Shown: in pieces, positions 1 through 9,341 of the stretch
Layout: every line of letters begins with the position of its first letter
How positions within the stretch are numbered: the stretch's first letter is position 1
Assembly: GCF_002934005.1 (NCBI RefSeq)
Contig: NZ_PGEM01000126.1
Coordinates: 1-39,634 of the forward strand
Direction of reading: 5' to 3'
Source of the DNA: Cuspidothrix issatschenkoi CHARLIE-1
GTDB lineage: Bacteria; Cyanobacteriota; Cyanobacteriia; Cyanobacteriales; Nostocaceae
DNA: 39,634 bases
Notes under the pieces: generated by a model
What the model was told of the DNA's origin: nothing
The model's database searches: none
What the model saw: only the letters and a program-made list of their open reading frames with translations
Position numbers and translations under genes: made by a program

Positions 1-295
1 CAACATTATATTATTTAGGACTTACGCAAGATGTAACTGCAACCCTGATTATTTCGTAGGGGTAATTCATGTAGCTTGCTTCCCGAAGGGTATTACCCCT
101 ACTTTCGTTCTATTTTGCGTAAGTCCTGTTATTCTTTTCTTGGGTTGCGCTGTCGCTTAACCCAACCTACATGACTAAAGGGTATTTTCTTTGTTTAATC
201 CGTTGTATAAATTCGGTAGCATTCTGATTAAATTATGGATTTAGACTTTTAAAACAACCTCTTAAGTTAAGCAACAGAGTAACCCAGCAACAGGA
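1..295. repeat. Gene-free repeat region with an interrupted intergenic repeat
   Basis: No gene is seen here. Bases 1-15 joined to 131-172 reproduce, base for base, the repeat at 1059-1112, a GTTGGGTT/AACCCAAC-type hairpin repeat. A small mobile element at 16-128 interrupts this copy. Bases from about 243 on are homologous to 3703 onward, the downstream flank of the second Uma2 gene. Confidence 0.75.
16..128. mobile_element. MITE-like element, 113 bases, TIR AGGACTTACGCAA
   Basis: The ends are inverted repeats (AGGACTTACGCAA at 17-29 and its complement at 115-127). A 5-base direct repeat TTATT flanks the element (11-15 and 129-133). The uninterrupted target sequence exists at 1059-1080, so the insertion boundaries can be read directly. 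No coding capacity, so movement would need a transposase from elsewhere. The parent family was not identified. Confidence 0.75.
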
Positions 296-997
296 TTAAA
301 TAGTATCAGGATCTATATTTAATTCCCGCAATTTTGCTGCTAAACGTTTTGATTTTTCCGCTTCTTTTTCTGCTCTTTTAGTTTCCTGTTCTGCGGTTTC
401 TTCAGGTGTGGGAACTAGCTCTCCTGCTGGTGTAAAATACCGTAGTAGTCCTTGATAAATTCCTAAATATAAACCTAGTTGACGACTCCACAAATGTCCT
501 TGCTGATTTTTTTCTAAAGGTTGATATTCTCCATCTACTAAATGAAAACCTGCAAATTCTAGCGTATAAGGGTCGAACCAAAAATAATCCGGTGTGCGGA
601 AAGTATTTTGATAAAGTTCTTTTTTATATTCTCTATCTGTATTTGCTGTAGTTGGTGAGAGAATTTCTAAAATGAAATTAGGATATTTACCATCTTCTTC
701 CCAAACTACCCAACTTTTACGGGTTTTGCGTTCTGTTCCCAAGACCACAAAGAAATCGGGACCTCGGAAATATTCAGATTTTTTCTGATTAGGACTATAG
801 TAAATGGTGAGATTTCCCGCAGCATAGAAATCATTTCTATCTTTCCATAACCATTCTAGACATTTGAAAAGTAGAATTATTTGTCTTAGATGTAGTTCTG
901 TTTCCACGGTCGGTTCATCACTATATAAATCACTTGGGGGAAATATTACATCTTGGGAGGTGTTTTCTTTACATTCTAATTCTTGAGTAATCATCAT
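296..997 (-). CDS. Uma2 family (DUF820) putative endonuclease, copy 1
   Basis: A 233-residue protein of the Uma2 family, a PD-(D/E)xK-fold group expanded in cyanobacteria whose biological role is mostly unknown. Visible landmarks are GPDFFVVLG near residues 79-87, which supplies the acidic residue, then FILEILSPTT with the second acidic residue near 111, then the usual TYR/WFDPYTLEF-type strand. From about residue 195 an E/K/A-rich tail forms a predicted coiled coil (TAEQETKRAEKEAEKSK). It starts at ATG 997, and a second Met follows directly. A near-identical copy lies at 3838-4434. The family call is confident; nuclease activity is inferred from the family only. Confidence 0.85.
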   Translation of the reverse strand: MMITQELECKENTSQDVIFPPSDLYSDEPTVETELHLRQIILLFKCLEWLWKDRNDFYAAGNLTIYYSPNQKKSEYFRGPDFFVVLGTERKTRKSWVVWEEDGKYPNFILEILSPTTANTDREYKKELYQNTFRTPDYFWFDPYTLEFAGFHLVDGEYQPLEKNQQGHLWSRQLGLYLGIYQGLLRYFTPAGELVPTPEETAEQETKRAEKEAEKSKRLAAKLRELNIDPDTI

Positions 998-1058
998 GAT
1001 ATGATACCAAGTAGTTATTTGTTGATTATAGCATTGCGTAAGTTGGGTTGAGAAAACC

Positions 1059-1112
1059 CAACATTATATTATTCTTTTCTTGGGTTGCGCTGTCGCTTAA
1101 CCCAACCTACAT
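1059..1112. repeat. Intergenic hairpin repeat, uninterrupted copy
   Basis: Contains TTGGGTTGCGC...TTAACCCAACC, which folds into a hairpin. It is identical to bases 1-15 plus 131-172 and acts as the empty-site reference for the element at 16-128. Confidence 0.8.
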
Positions 1113-1114
1113 TA

Positions 1115-1582
1115 CTACTTTAAAGGATTCCGAATATAACCATACTTGCGTCCCATTTTGACTGGTTTTAATCCTTCTTTTAAGGATTCTGCTTCTTTAA
1201 ACTTGGCTTTACGCTCGTCATACTCGGCTTCTGTCTCAAATTCTGGTGGAACAACAATTTTACCTGTTTTATCTATATAGCCCCATTTATAATCAATCTC
1301 AACACCTGCTAAACCTTCGTGAAAGTTCCCAACTTTATTAAATTGAAGTGGAATCACAATTTTACCTGTTTTATCTATATAGCCCCATTTATCATCAATG
1401 TTGACACTTGCTAAACCTTCGTGAAAATAACCAGCTTCATCAAATTTCGGAGCAATCACTAAATAAGAATTCAGCGCAAAAATAATACTGGAAAATATAG
1501 ACACAAAAGGAATGAATAATCCAATTCCTAGTCCAAACAGTACTAATTTAATGCTCTGTTGGTATCGGCTGTGCAATAGCAT
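1115..1582 (-). CDS. WG-repeat membrane-anchored protein
   Basis: A 155-residue protein of unknown function. An N-terminal hydrophobic segment (about residues 12-40) is probably a signal anchor. After it come three WG/KWG-type beta repeats, seen as two copies of KWGYIDKTGKIV and a final degenerate RKYGYI. Such repeats form toroid-like or beta-rich binding domains; full-length WG proteins usually carry many more, so this is a short member. It lies 56 bases downstream of the kinase gene on the same strand and may be co-transcribed with it. A GTTGGG-type repeat lies directly behind its stop. Confidence 0.75.
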   Translation of the reverse strand: MLLHSRYQQSIKLVLFGLGIGLFIPFVSIFSSIIFALNSYLVIAPKFDEAGYFHEGLASVNIDDKWGYIDKTGKIVIPLQFNKVGNFHEGLAGVEIDYKWGYIDKTGKIVVPPEFETEAEYDERKAKFKEAESLKEGLKPVKMGRKYGYIRNPLK

Positions 1583-1638
1583 AGATTCACCTTTTAATTT
1601 TCAATTAACGTAATTTAATACAAATTGAGCTTAATTTT

Positions 1639-3534
1639 TTATGGCTTAATTAAAGATTTCTCAGACTGGCGATATTTAGCAATTAATTGACGGTGGCTAA
1701 TTGGTGAATAAAGTAACATAGCAAGTGTGGGTAAACTTGTTCCAGTTAGTGCTAACAAAATCAGTGGATTTAGAAAGCCGACTATTATACCAATTCCTGC
1801 ACTAGCCCCAAACCCCGTTACCAGTAGTAACAGTCTACCCATAACTGAATCTTTAGCTAAGTCGTCTACAGCCACAAAATTCACAACCCGATATAAAACC
1901 CAATATACAACCCAACACACACCCCAAGTGACAACACCTGCTATAGCTAAAGGTATAGCCGCCATGAAAACGAAACCGACAACCGGACCAACTAGATCAA
2001 AACCACTATGTTTAACTGTAAGGTCAAGTAGACCTTCAACGACAGTCCCAACCGCAAGCCCAACCGCAGCCCCACCTACAGATACGGCTATAGCCAAACT
2101 TACATATTCACCCACCTTATCTACATAATACACATGATACGAAGTTCCTACTACTTTAGTAAAACTCCAAATCACACCCAGAAGTGTAACAACACCCCAC
2201 ACCCTAAGCATAGAGAGTATCGCCTCATATCCCAAATTTTGTAATAACCAAATAGTAACTGGACTTGCAGCATAAGTAATAAACCAACTCGTAGCCATAG
2301 CTACCAGCCCAGCTATTAAAAATAGTTTAATTAATCCTAAATAGGGTAATTTCCTCTCCTCAATCGGTAAAGCCGCAGTTTGTACCTTCACCGTCAAAGT
2401 ATGACTTGCTGGATAAGCATTACTATGAAGAATTAATTGACGTTTATACTGCTTATCCGCCATTAATTTACTCGTATCTACCTCAACCTGACAACGAATA
2501 TTATTCCCGCTAAACTTACGAGGTTTAACTGAAATCCAAGCATGATTATCTGGAGTATGGGGAGGGTCTTGAGGATGAGGTGCTACTTCCCATTTACCTT
2601 TTAATAAAGTATCTGGTATGGGGTTTTCAATGTTAATATCCCTCCTTAATTTTTCCCCCAGCCAATTCGCTTTAAACTCTAAAACTGTTTCACTAAAATC
2701 AACTCCTGGTACACGAATAACATCAAGGGGTTTGAGTGATTCTAAAGCTGCTTCTGCATTAGTAAATCGGTCTTTTTGTTTCGGTTGTACCATTTTTTCC
2801 AACCAGCCGATAAACCGCAAACTCAACCGGGGTAAAAGATGACGAAAATTAATTAAATAAGGATCATCTGCATCTTGTAATTCATCTATTTTTGTGGACT
2901 TAATTCCTGTTAATAAACAGATTAAAGTTGCACCCAAAGCATACAAATCTGTAGCATTTGTTGGTTTAAACATTTGCTCTGGCGGAATAAAACCAGGAGT
3001 TCCTTTAAATACACTACTTCCAGCTACATCATGACTACCAATACGAGCAAAACCAAAGTCAATTAAATAGACATTGATTTGTTCATCTACTAAAATGTTT
3101 TCTGGTTTAATATCTCGATGAATTACCGACGGAATCCGATTTTGTAAATATACCAGAATTTCTAATATCTTAACTGCAATTTGTTTAATTTCCTCTGGTG
3201 AAAAGCTGCGAGGTTCTGCTAAAGTAGAAGCATGAATATACTCTTGAACTAAACAAAAACCATCGGAGGTTTCAAAGGAATGCAAGTAACTGGGAATACC
3301 AGGATGATTTAATCCTTTAAGTACCTGTATTTCTCGCGCGTGGGCTTCTGAACCAGACCAACTTGAACTCGCTTGAGCAAAACAAAACTGTTTGATTACT
3401 TCTGGTTGCCTTGTGTTAAGATTTGTTGCTAACCAAGTAATTCTACCACCTTCGCGGTTCCGTCCTAATTCTCTAATAACATCATAGCCTTGTGCTTGAA
3501 AATCTGGGTAGATGCTCATACTTATCAGAGGCAA
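1639..3534 (-). CDS. Membrane-anchored serine/threonine protein kinase (Hanks type)
   Basis: A 631-residue eukaryotic-type kinase. Residues about 15-265 form the catalytic domain: the ATP lysine in VIKQF (K48), catalytic loop HRDIKPEN (139-146), metal-binding DFG (159-161), and GTPGFIPPEQ in place of APE (about 178-187). All catalytic residues are present, so it should be active. The middle (about 275-385) is a soluble segment with no domain I recognise. The C-terminal part (about 395-620) has several glycine-rich hydrophobic segments, i.e. multiple membrane passes. M6 (MSIYPDF) is an equally likely start. Substrates cannot be told from sequence. It sits between the two Uma2 copies, upstream of the WG-repeat gene. 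Confidence 0.88.
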   Translation of the reverse strand: MPLISMSIYPDFQAQGYDVIRELGRNREGGRITWLATNLNTRQPEVIKQFCFAQASSSWSGSEAHAREIQVLKGLNHPGIPSYLHSFETSDGFCLVQEYIHASTLAEPRSFSPEEIKQIAVKILEILVYLQNRIPSVIHRDIKPENILVDEQINVYLIDFGFARIGSHDVAGSSVFKGTPGFIPPEQMFKPTNATDLYALGATLICLLTGIKSTKIDELQDADDPYLINFRHLLPRLSLRFIGWLEKMVQPKQKDRFTNAEAALESLKPLDVIRVPGVDFSETVLEFKANWLGEKLRRDINIENPIPDTLLKGKWEVAPHPQDPPHTPDNHAWISVKPRKFSGNNIRCQVEVDTSKLMADKQYKRQLILHSNAYPASHTLTVKVQTAALPIEERKLPYLGLIKLFLIAGLVAMATSWFITYAASPVTIWLLQNLGYEAILSMLRVWGVVTLLGVIWSFTKVVGTSYHVYYVDKVGEYVSLAIAVSVGGAAVGLAVGTVVEGLLDLTVKHSGFDLVGPVVGFVFMAAIPLAIAGVVTWGVCWVVYWVLYRVVNFVAVDDLAKDSVMGRLLLLVTGFGASAGIGIIVGFLNPLILLALTGTSLPTLAMLLYSPISHRQLIAKYRQSEKSLIKP

Positions 3535-3606
3535 CGAGTATAGTATTACCTTTTAATACTACCATAATCTGCATGGGTTTTGCCTGTGTGCAAAATGAAT
3601 TTAGAC

Positions 3607-3700
3607 TAGGACTTACGCACGAGTTACGGAATAACGAACCGCACCAGGACGCAGAGAACACAGAGGAATAAGAGTTTGAGAGTTTTTTGCGTAAGTCCTA
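3607..3700. mobile_element. MITE-like element, 94 bases, same TIR as 16-128
   Basis: Its perfect 13-base terminal inverted repeats begin TAGGACTTACGCA. Direct repeats TAGAC flank it at 3602-3606 and 3701-3705. The flanks joined without the insert (ATTTAGAC, then TTTTAAAAC) match the uninterrupted sequence at 239-252 beside the other Uma2 copy, so this insertion too has an empty site in the window. The interior is unrelated to that of element 16-128. Confidence 0.75.
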
Positions 3701-3752
3701 TAGACTTTTAAAACAACCTCTTAAGTTAAGCAACAGAGTAACCCAACATACA

Positions 3753-4434
3753 TTAAATAGTATCAGGATCTATATTTAATTCCCGCAATTTTGCTGCTAA
3801 ACGTTCTGCTCTTTTAGTTTCTTTTTCTGCGGTTTCTTCAGGTGTGGGAACTAGCTCCTCCTTCAGGTGTAAAATACCGTAGTAGTCCTTGATAAATTCC
3901 TAAATATAAACCTAGCTGATGACTCCACAAATGTCCTTGCTGATTTTGTTCTAAAGGTTGATATTCTCCGTCTACTAAATGAAAACCTGTAAATTCTAGC
4001 GTATAAGGGTCGAACCAAAAATAATCCGGTGTGCGGAAAGTATTTTGATAAAGTTCTTTTTTATATTCTCTATCTGTATTTGCTGTAGTTGGTGAAAGAA
4101 TTTCTAAAATGAAATTAGGATATTTACCATCTTCTTCCCAAACTACCCAACTTTTACGAGTTTTGCGTTCTGTTCCCAAGATGACAAAGAAATCTGGACC
4201 TCGAAAATATTCAGATTTTTTCTGATTAGGACTATAGTAAATGGTAAGATTTCCCGCAGCATAGAAATCATTTCTATCTTTCCATAACCATTTGAGACAT
4301 TTAATTAAGAGCATAATTTGCTCTAGATGTAGTTCTGTTTCCACGGTCGGTTCATCACTATATAAATCACTTGGGGGAAATATTACATCTTGGGAGGTGT
4401 TTTGTTTACATTCTAATTCTTGAGTAATCATCAT
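3753..4434 (-). pseudogene. Uma2 family copy 2, C-terminally frameshifted
   Basis: A near duplicate of the gene at 296-997. The open frame is 3838-4434 (198 residues) and keeps the whole nuclease-like core (GPDFFVILG, FILEILSPTT). One extra base near 3855-3860, compared with copy 1, shifts the frame after RYFTPEG and gives a short GASSHT end. The remains of the lost coiled-coil tail, with the original stop, are still readable at 3753-3837. That remnant also lacks 21 bases (seven codons) of the tail repeat. The core may still make a folded protein, so calling it a pseudogene is a judgement. Upstream homology to copy 1 extends about 35 bases beyond the start. Confidence 0.75.
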
Positions 4435-4865
4435 GATATGATACCAAGTAGTTATTTGTTGATAATAGCATTTAATGTATTAATCCTGAAAATCCTTTAA
4501 TCCTCAGTAGTTGTTAAAAACTTGGGCGACTGGAAGTCACGCCTACACAGACAAAACTCATCTGCGTGGGTTGAAAAATCTTAATTTTTCTGTTAGTCTA
4601 CCTAGGTGTGATTAGTTTGCGTAGTAGCGATTTATAATCACCGACAAGTTTTATCTCCTAACTCAAAATACGAGATAATAGAGATAAGCTGAAAAACCTT
4701 TAATTTGCATAATTCGAGCAGGCAGGACTTGTACTGATCTGACGATGCCCTCAGCCAGTCAAAGAGTCGAAGTATGCCCACTCCACAAGAGTTTTACTTA
4801 TAAGCAATATGCAAGTTAAATGTTCAACAGCTTAATAAATAAAAAAATAATTAGTATATTCAAAC
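4435..4865. other. Gene-free stretch before the SNF2 gene
   Basis: The first 35 bases belong to the duplicated upstream flank of Uma2 copy 2. The rest has no convincing reading frame. A short hairpin-like stretch (4520-4575) resembles dispersed cyanobacterial repeats. The last 60 bases are very AT-rich and probably hold the promoter of the gene at 4866, but no clear -35/-10 pair stands out. Confidence 0.5.
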
Positions 4866-7800
4866 ATGGCGATTTTACATGGAAGTTGGATCATAAATCA
4901 TCAAAATAGCTATTTCTTTATTTGGGGAGAAACTTGGCGTTCTTCACAGGTACAGACTGAAATATTTGCTGAAATTCCTTTACATCCATTGGCTATGACA
5001 TCAATGGAATTAAATGAATGGTTAGAAGCATCTAATTTATCAATTCCTAACTTAATTCAGCCTTCTCCTACTACTAAACAAAGAATTAAAAGTAACCCAC
5101 CAACAGAAATAAAATTACCTATACATTCACAAATCGTTTCTTTACCAACTTATTTTGTAGAAAATAAAAAATCAGAAATTACAACAATTTCACCGGTTCA
5201 TTCTGTCAGTGTTGATATAGATTCTCCATGTTCACAATATTTACATCCTTGGAAAATTGATGGTTTTTGTCTCACTCCACCATTAGCAATTCAATTTCTC
5301 ACATCTTTACCCCTGAGTGCAAATGATAGCAAAGCGGCTTTATTAGGAGCAGATATTCATTTTTGGGTACATATTTATAGATGGCATTTAGATTTAATTT
5401 CTCGTTGTAAATTTTTACCAACAGTTGATAAACAAGATGGTAATTTAATTGCTAAATGGCAGACACTTTTAGATAGTGCCATAGATGTCACTAGGTTAGA
5501 AAAATTCGCTTCACAAATGCCCTTAGCTTGTCGCACATATCAACAAAATACCGATAATATCGCCATTGATTTACCATTGTTACCCCAAGAAATAATATCA
5601 TCATTTCTTAACATAATTATAGATTATCAATTGCGGTTAATGGTTGGTTCTCAATCTCCCATTGAACCGAGAATGATGATGTCTTTATCTACACCATTAC
5701 AGCAATGGTTACAAGGATTAATTAATGCAAATAATACAATTGATGCAGCCGGAGGAGAACGTTTAAAAACTACTTTAAAAGCTTGGACTTTACCATTACA
5801 ATATCAACTCACAGGGAAAGCTTTATTTAGAACTTGTTTTCAGTTGTTACCTCCAGAAAATGAAGAACCAAATTGGACTTTAAAATATTTTCTCCAAGCA
5901 GCAGATAACCCAGAATTTTTAATAGACGCAGCAACAATTTGGCATCAACCTGTGGAAAAATTAGTTTATCAAAATCGTACAATTGAACAACCTCAAGAAA
6001 CATTTTTGCGAGGTTTGGGTTTAGCTTCTCGATTATATCCCACAATTACCCCTAGTTTAGAAACCGCATCTCCCGCATTTTGTCACCTTTCTCCCATGCA
6101 AGCTTATGAATTTATCAAATCTGTAACTTGGAGATTTGAAGATAGCGGTTTAGGAGTAATTTTACCTCCTAGTTTAGCAAATCGGGAAGGGTGGGCAAAC
6201 CGTTTAGGGTTAAAAATTAGTGCCGAAACTCCCCCACAAAAATCGGGGCGTTTAGGTTTACAAAGTTTATTAAACTTTCAATGGCATTTGGCAATTGGTG
6301 GACAAATAATTTCTAAACCTCAGTTTGATAAATTGGTAAAATTAAATAGTCCTTTAGTAGAAATTAATGGTGAATGGGTAGAATTACGCCCCCAAGATAT
6401 TAAAACTGCCCAAAACTTTTTTAGTTCCCGTAAAGAACAAATGTCTCTTTCCTTAGAAGATGCTTTACGCATTAGTAAAGGAGATACCCAAGTAATTGAA
6501 AAATTACCTGTTGTAAGTTTTGAAGCTTCTGGTGCATTAGAAGAATTAATAGGGGCATTAACTAATAATCAGGAAATTCAACCTTTAAGAACACCTGAAA
6601 GTTTTCAAGGAGAATTACGTCCTTATCAAGAAAGAGGTGCAGGTTGGTTAGCTTTCCTAGAACGTTGGGGTTTAGGTGCTTGTCTAGCAGATGATATGGG
6701 ATTAGGAAAAACCATCCAATTCATTGCTTTTCTACTCCACCTTAAAGAAGAAAATATCCTAGAAAAACCAACTTTATTAGTTTGTCCGACTTCGGTTATG
6801 GGTAATTGGGGAAAAGAAGTCAAAAAATTTGCTCCTACTCTTAAAGTTTTAGAATATCACGGTGATAAACGTCCTAAAGGTAAAGCATTTACAGAAGCAG
6901 TTAATACACACGATATAGTAATTACTAGCTATTCACTGATTCACCGCGATATTAAATTATTAAAAGCGGTTGAATGGCAGATAATTGTTTTAGACGAAGC
7001 CCAAAACGTCAAAAATTCAGACGCGAAACAATCACAAGCAGTCCGGCAATTAGAAACCACATTTCGCATTGCTTTAACAGGTACACCTGTAGAAAATAGA
7101 TTGCAAGAATTATGGTCTATTTTAGATTTCCTAAATCCTGGTTATTTAGGGAATAAACAATTTTTCCAAAGACGGTTTGCCATGCCCATTGAAAAGTATG
7201 GTGATACTGCGTCTTTAAATCAATTACGTTCTTTAGTGCAACCTTTTATTTTGCGACGTTTGAAAAGTGATAAAGACATTATTCAAGACTTGCCAGAAAA
7301 GCAAGAAATGACAGTTTTTTGCGGATTAACTGCCGAACAAGCTACATTATATCAACAATTGGTAGATGAATCTTTAGTAGAAATTGAATCTGCGGAAGGT
7401 TTACAACGTCGCGGGATGATTTTAGGATTATTAGTTAAGTTAAAACAAATCTGTAATCATCCTTCCCAATATTTAAAATTAACAAGTTTAGAAAAACATC
7501 ATTCTGCTAAATTACAACGACTCGAAGAAATGTTAGATGAGGTGATAGCAGAAGGGGACCGCACTTTAATTTTCACACAATTTGCTGAATGGGGTAAGTT
7601 ACTCAAACCGCATTTAGAAAAACAACTAAAACGGGAAATATTCTTTTTATATGGTAATACCAGTAAAAAGCAAAGAGAAGAAATGATTGATAGATTTCAA
7701 CATGACCCCCAAGGACCACCAATTATGATTTTATCCTTAAAAGCCGGTGGTGTGGGTTTGAATTTAACTAGAGCAAATCATGTATTTCACTTTGATAGAT

Positions 7801-8057
7801 GGTGGAATCCAGCAGTGGAAAATCAAGCTACAGACCGAGTATTTAGAATTGGTCAAACTCGTAATGTCCAAGTTCATAAATTTGTCTGTACTGGAACTTT
7901 AGAAGAAAAAATAAATGATATGATTGAAAGTAAAAAACAATTAGCAGAACAAGTAGTAGGTGCAGGAGAAGATTGGTTAACGGAAATGGATACAGATCAA
8001 CTTCGTAATTTATTAATATTAGACAGAAATGCAGTCATTGAAGAAGATGAAGGTTAA
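4866..8057 (+). CDS. SNF2/Rad54-family DEAD-box-like helicase
   Basis: A 1063-residue SF2 ATPase of the bacterial SNF2 type. The N-terminal 580 residues are the poorly conserved bacterial 'SNF2 N' region. The ATPase core follows: Walker A in DDMGLGKTIQ (about 609-618), DEAQ box (about 709-712), the SAT-like ALTGTPVENR, then the C-terminal RecA lobe with SLKAGGVGLNLT and the arginine-finger block WWNPAVENQATDRVFRIGQ (about 975-995). All helicase motifs are intact. Such proteins translocate on double-stranded DNA; the cellular role of the bacterial forms is not settled. A SWIM zinc-finger gene lies 297 bases downstream on the same strand, a pairing that recurs in bacteria. Confidence 0.92.
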   Translation: MAILHGSWIINHQNSYFFIWGETWRSSQVQTEIFAEIPLHPLAMTSMELNEWLEASNLSIPNLIQPSPTTKQRIKSNPPTEIKLPIHSQIVSLPTYFVENKKSEITTISPVHSVSVDIDSPCSQYLHPWKIDGFCLTPPLAIQFLTSLPLSANDSKAALLGADIHFWVHIYRWHLDLISRCKFLPTVDKQDGNLIAKWQTLLDSAIDVTRLEKFASQMPLACRTYQQNTDNIAIDLPLLPQEIISSFLNIIIDYQLRLMVGSQSPIEPRMMMSLSTPLQQWLQGLINANNTIDAAGGERLKTTLKAWTLPLQYQLTGKALFRTCFQLLPPENEEPNWTLKYFLQAADNPEFLIDAATIWHQPVEKLVYQNRTIEQPQETFLRGLGLASRLYPTITPSLETASPAFCHLSPMQAYEFIKSVTWRFEDSGLGVILPPSLANREGWANRLGLKISAETPPQKSGRLGLQSLLNFQWHLAIGGQIISKPQFDKLVKLNSPLVEINGEWVELRPQDIKTAQNFFSSRKEQMSLSLEDALRISKGDTQVIEKLPVVSFEASGALEELIGALTNNQEIQPLRTPESFQGELRPYQERGAGWLAFLERWGLGACLADDMGLGKTIQFIAFLLHLKEENILEKPTLLVCPTSVMGNWGKEVKKFAPTLKVLEYHGDKRPKGKAFTEAVNTHDIVITSYSLIHRDIKLLKAVEWQIIVLDEAQNVKNSDAKQSQAVRQLETTFRIALTGTPVENRLQELWSILDFLNPGYLGNKQFFQRRFAMPIEKYGDTASLNQLRSLVQPFILRRLKSDKDIIQDLPEKQEMTVFCGLTAEQATLYQQLVDESLVEIESAEGLQRRGMILGLLVKLKQICNHPSQYLKLTSLEKHHSAKLQRLEEMLDEVIAEGDRTLIFTQFAEWGKLLKPHLEKQLKREIFFLYGNTSKKQREEMIDRFQHDPQGPPIMILSLKAGGVGLNLTRANHVFHFDRWWNPAVENQATDRVFRIGQTRNVQVHKFVCTGTLEEKINDMIESKKQLAEQVVGAGEDWLTEMDTDQLRNLLILDRNAVIEEDEG

Positions 8058-8211
8058 AAAGATATGACAGAAAACATAGACAATGATCGGTTATTCAAAG
8101 TTTAAGGTTGTTAGTCACCTTAAAATTAAATCCAGCCAAAATGCAATTCATATCAGGTTTCATTGACACATATTTGAGATTGAATGTCAGGATTCAGGTG
8201 AGGTGATAAGG

Positions 8212-8271
8212 TCCCCGACTTCTTTGATTGATTGTATTCGGAAAGGATAAATCTATCTTAGAAGTCGGGGA
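8212..8271. repeat. Inverted repeat TCCCCGACTTCT
   Basis: A perfect 12-base inverted repeat (8212-8223 and 8260-8271) with a 36-base loop sits between the SNF2 and SWIM genes. It resembles dispersed CCCCGACTTCT elements of cyanobacteria; a role as terminator or attenuator is possible but there is no T run. Confidence 0.6.
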
Positions 8272-8354
8272 TATGGAAACAACTGCTATAGCTGAATACT
8301 TACGATTTAGATAATGTACAAGATTTACAAACTTAGTTAGATAATCTTTGATAT

Positions 8355-9188
8355 ATGAGTAATGAAACTTTACAAGCAAGTCGGGAATGGTGGTCACAAA
8401 GATGGCTAGATTTACTAGATTCTTACCGATTTAAAAAGCGATTAGAACGGGCAAGAAATTATTCTCGACAAGGAAATGTTTTAAGTATTAAATTTAAAGC
8501 AGCAAAAGTATTAGCTAGAGTACAGGGTAGTGAAGCAGAACCTTATAAAGTTTCTTTATCCCTTGATGCTTTTAGTGAGGAAGAATGGGGTTACGTTGTA
8601 GAAACAATGTCCCAAAAAGCGATTTTTGCGGCTAAGTTATTAGCGGGGGAAATGCCACAAAATATTGAAGAAGTTTTTATTAGTAACGGGTTATCATTAT
8701 TTCCTTTTACTCTAACTGATGTTCATAGTAAATGTTCTTGTCCTGATAAAGCAGTTCCTTGTAAACATATAGGTGCAGTATATTATCAATTAGGCGATCG
8801 CTTCAGTGAAGATCCGTTTGTATTATTTCAACTACGTGGACGCACTAAAGAGCAAATTATCAGCGACTTACGCCAATTACGCAGAACTAAAAATGTCGAG
8901 ACGATTCAGGAAACATCGGAAATTCAACCAGAAGTTTCTGAACATCAATATCCGATTAAAATAGATGATTTTTGGCAATATAATCAGCCATTAGAATCTT
9001 CCTTAGTAGTAATTTCACCTGTGGTTACTGAAACAGTATTAGACACATTAGGGACAATTCCTTTAGCCAAAGATGAAGAAAATCCAACTAATTTACCTAC
9101 TGATGATTTGGTGATGAAATATTTAAAAGCTGTTTATCAAGATGTAAGTCAAAAGGCATTTTTGGCAGCGATGAATGTGGGAGGATGA
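8355..9188 (+). CDS. SWIM zinc-finger protein
   Basis: A 277-residue protein with a SWIM domain. The ligand pattern CSCPDKAVPCKHIG lies at about residues 126-139 (CxC then CxH), followed by the typical helix AVYYQLGDRFSEDPF. SWIM domains bind DNA or partner proteins and are often encoded beside SNF2 helicases, so this is probably the partner of the upstream gene product. The N-terminal 120 residues match the usual leader of such proteins (REWWSQRWLDLLDSYRFKKRLERAR). The C-terminal 90 residues are low in recognisable features. Family call confident, partnership inferred. Confidence 0.85.
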   Translation: MSNETLQASREWWSQRWLDLLDSYRFKKRLERARNYSRQGNVLSIKFKAAKVLARVQGSEAEPYKVSLSLDAFSEEEWGYVVETMSQKAIFAAKLLAGEMPQNIEEVFISNGLSLFPFTLTDVHSKCSCPDKAVPCKHIGAVYYQLGDRFSEDPFVLFQLRGRTKEQIISDLRQLRRTKNVETIQETSEIQPEVSEHQYPIKIDDFWQYNQPLESSLVVISPVVTETVLDTLGTIPLAKDEENPTNLPTDDLVMKYLKAVYQDVSQKAFLAAMNVGG

Positions 9189-9263
9189 ATCTTTTTTAAT
9201 TGTCCGTCTACCATTTGCCCGGTGTTGTTCAATTATTTTTGGTAAATCCCGAAGTTCTAAACT

Positions 9264-9303
9264 ACAAAAAAAGCCCTTGCTGTGAAGCAAGAGCTAAAAA
9301 AAG
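9264..9303. terminator. Bidirectional terminator between SWIM gene and psbC
   Basis: The stem AGC-C-CTTGCT / AGCAAG-A-GCT (9272-9281 with 9286-9295, loop GTGA) is flanked by seven As on the left and seven As on the right. Read on the minus strand, this is a hairpin followed by a T run, i.e. the psbC terminator. Confidence 0.8.
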
Positions 9304-9341
9304 TATTATATTGTCAGTAATGAAATCAAGTTACAAACAAC

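Noticed and set aside
16-128. Assigning the TAGGACTTACGCA elements to the IS630/Tc1 (TA target) family
   Set aside because: The second copy alone would allow TA ends, but the empty sites show 5-base target repeats and the first copy has TG at its right end.
1727-2128. Plus-strand ORF across the kinase gene
   Set aside because: Threonine/proline-rich shadow of the kinase's membrane region with no domain; the opposite frame is clearly coding.
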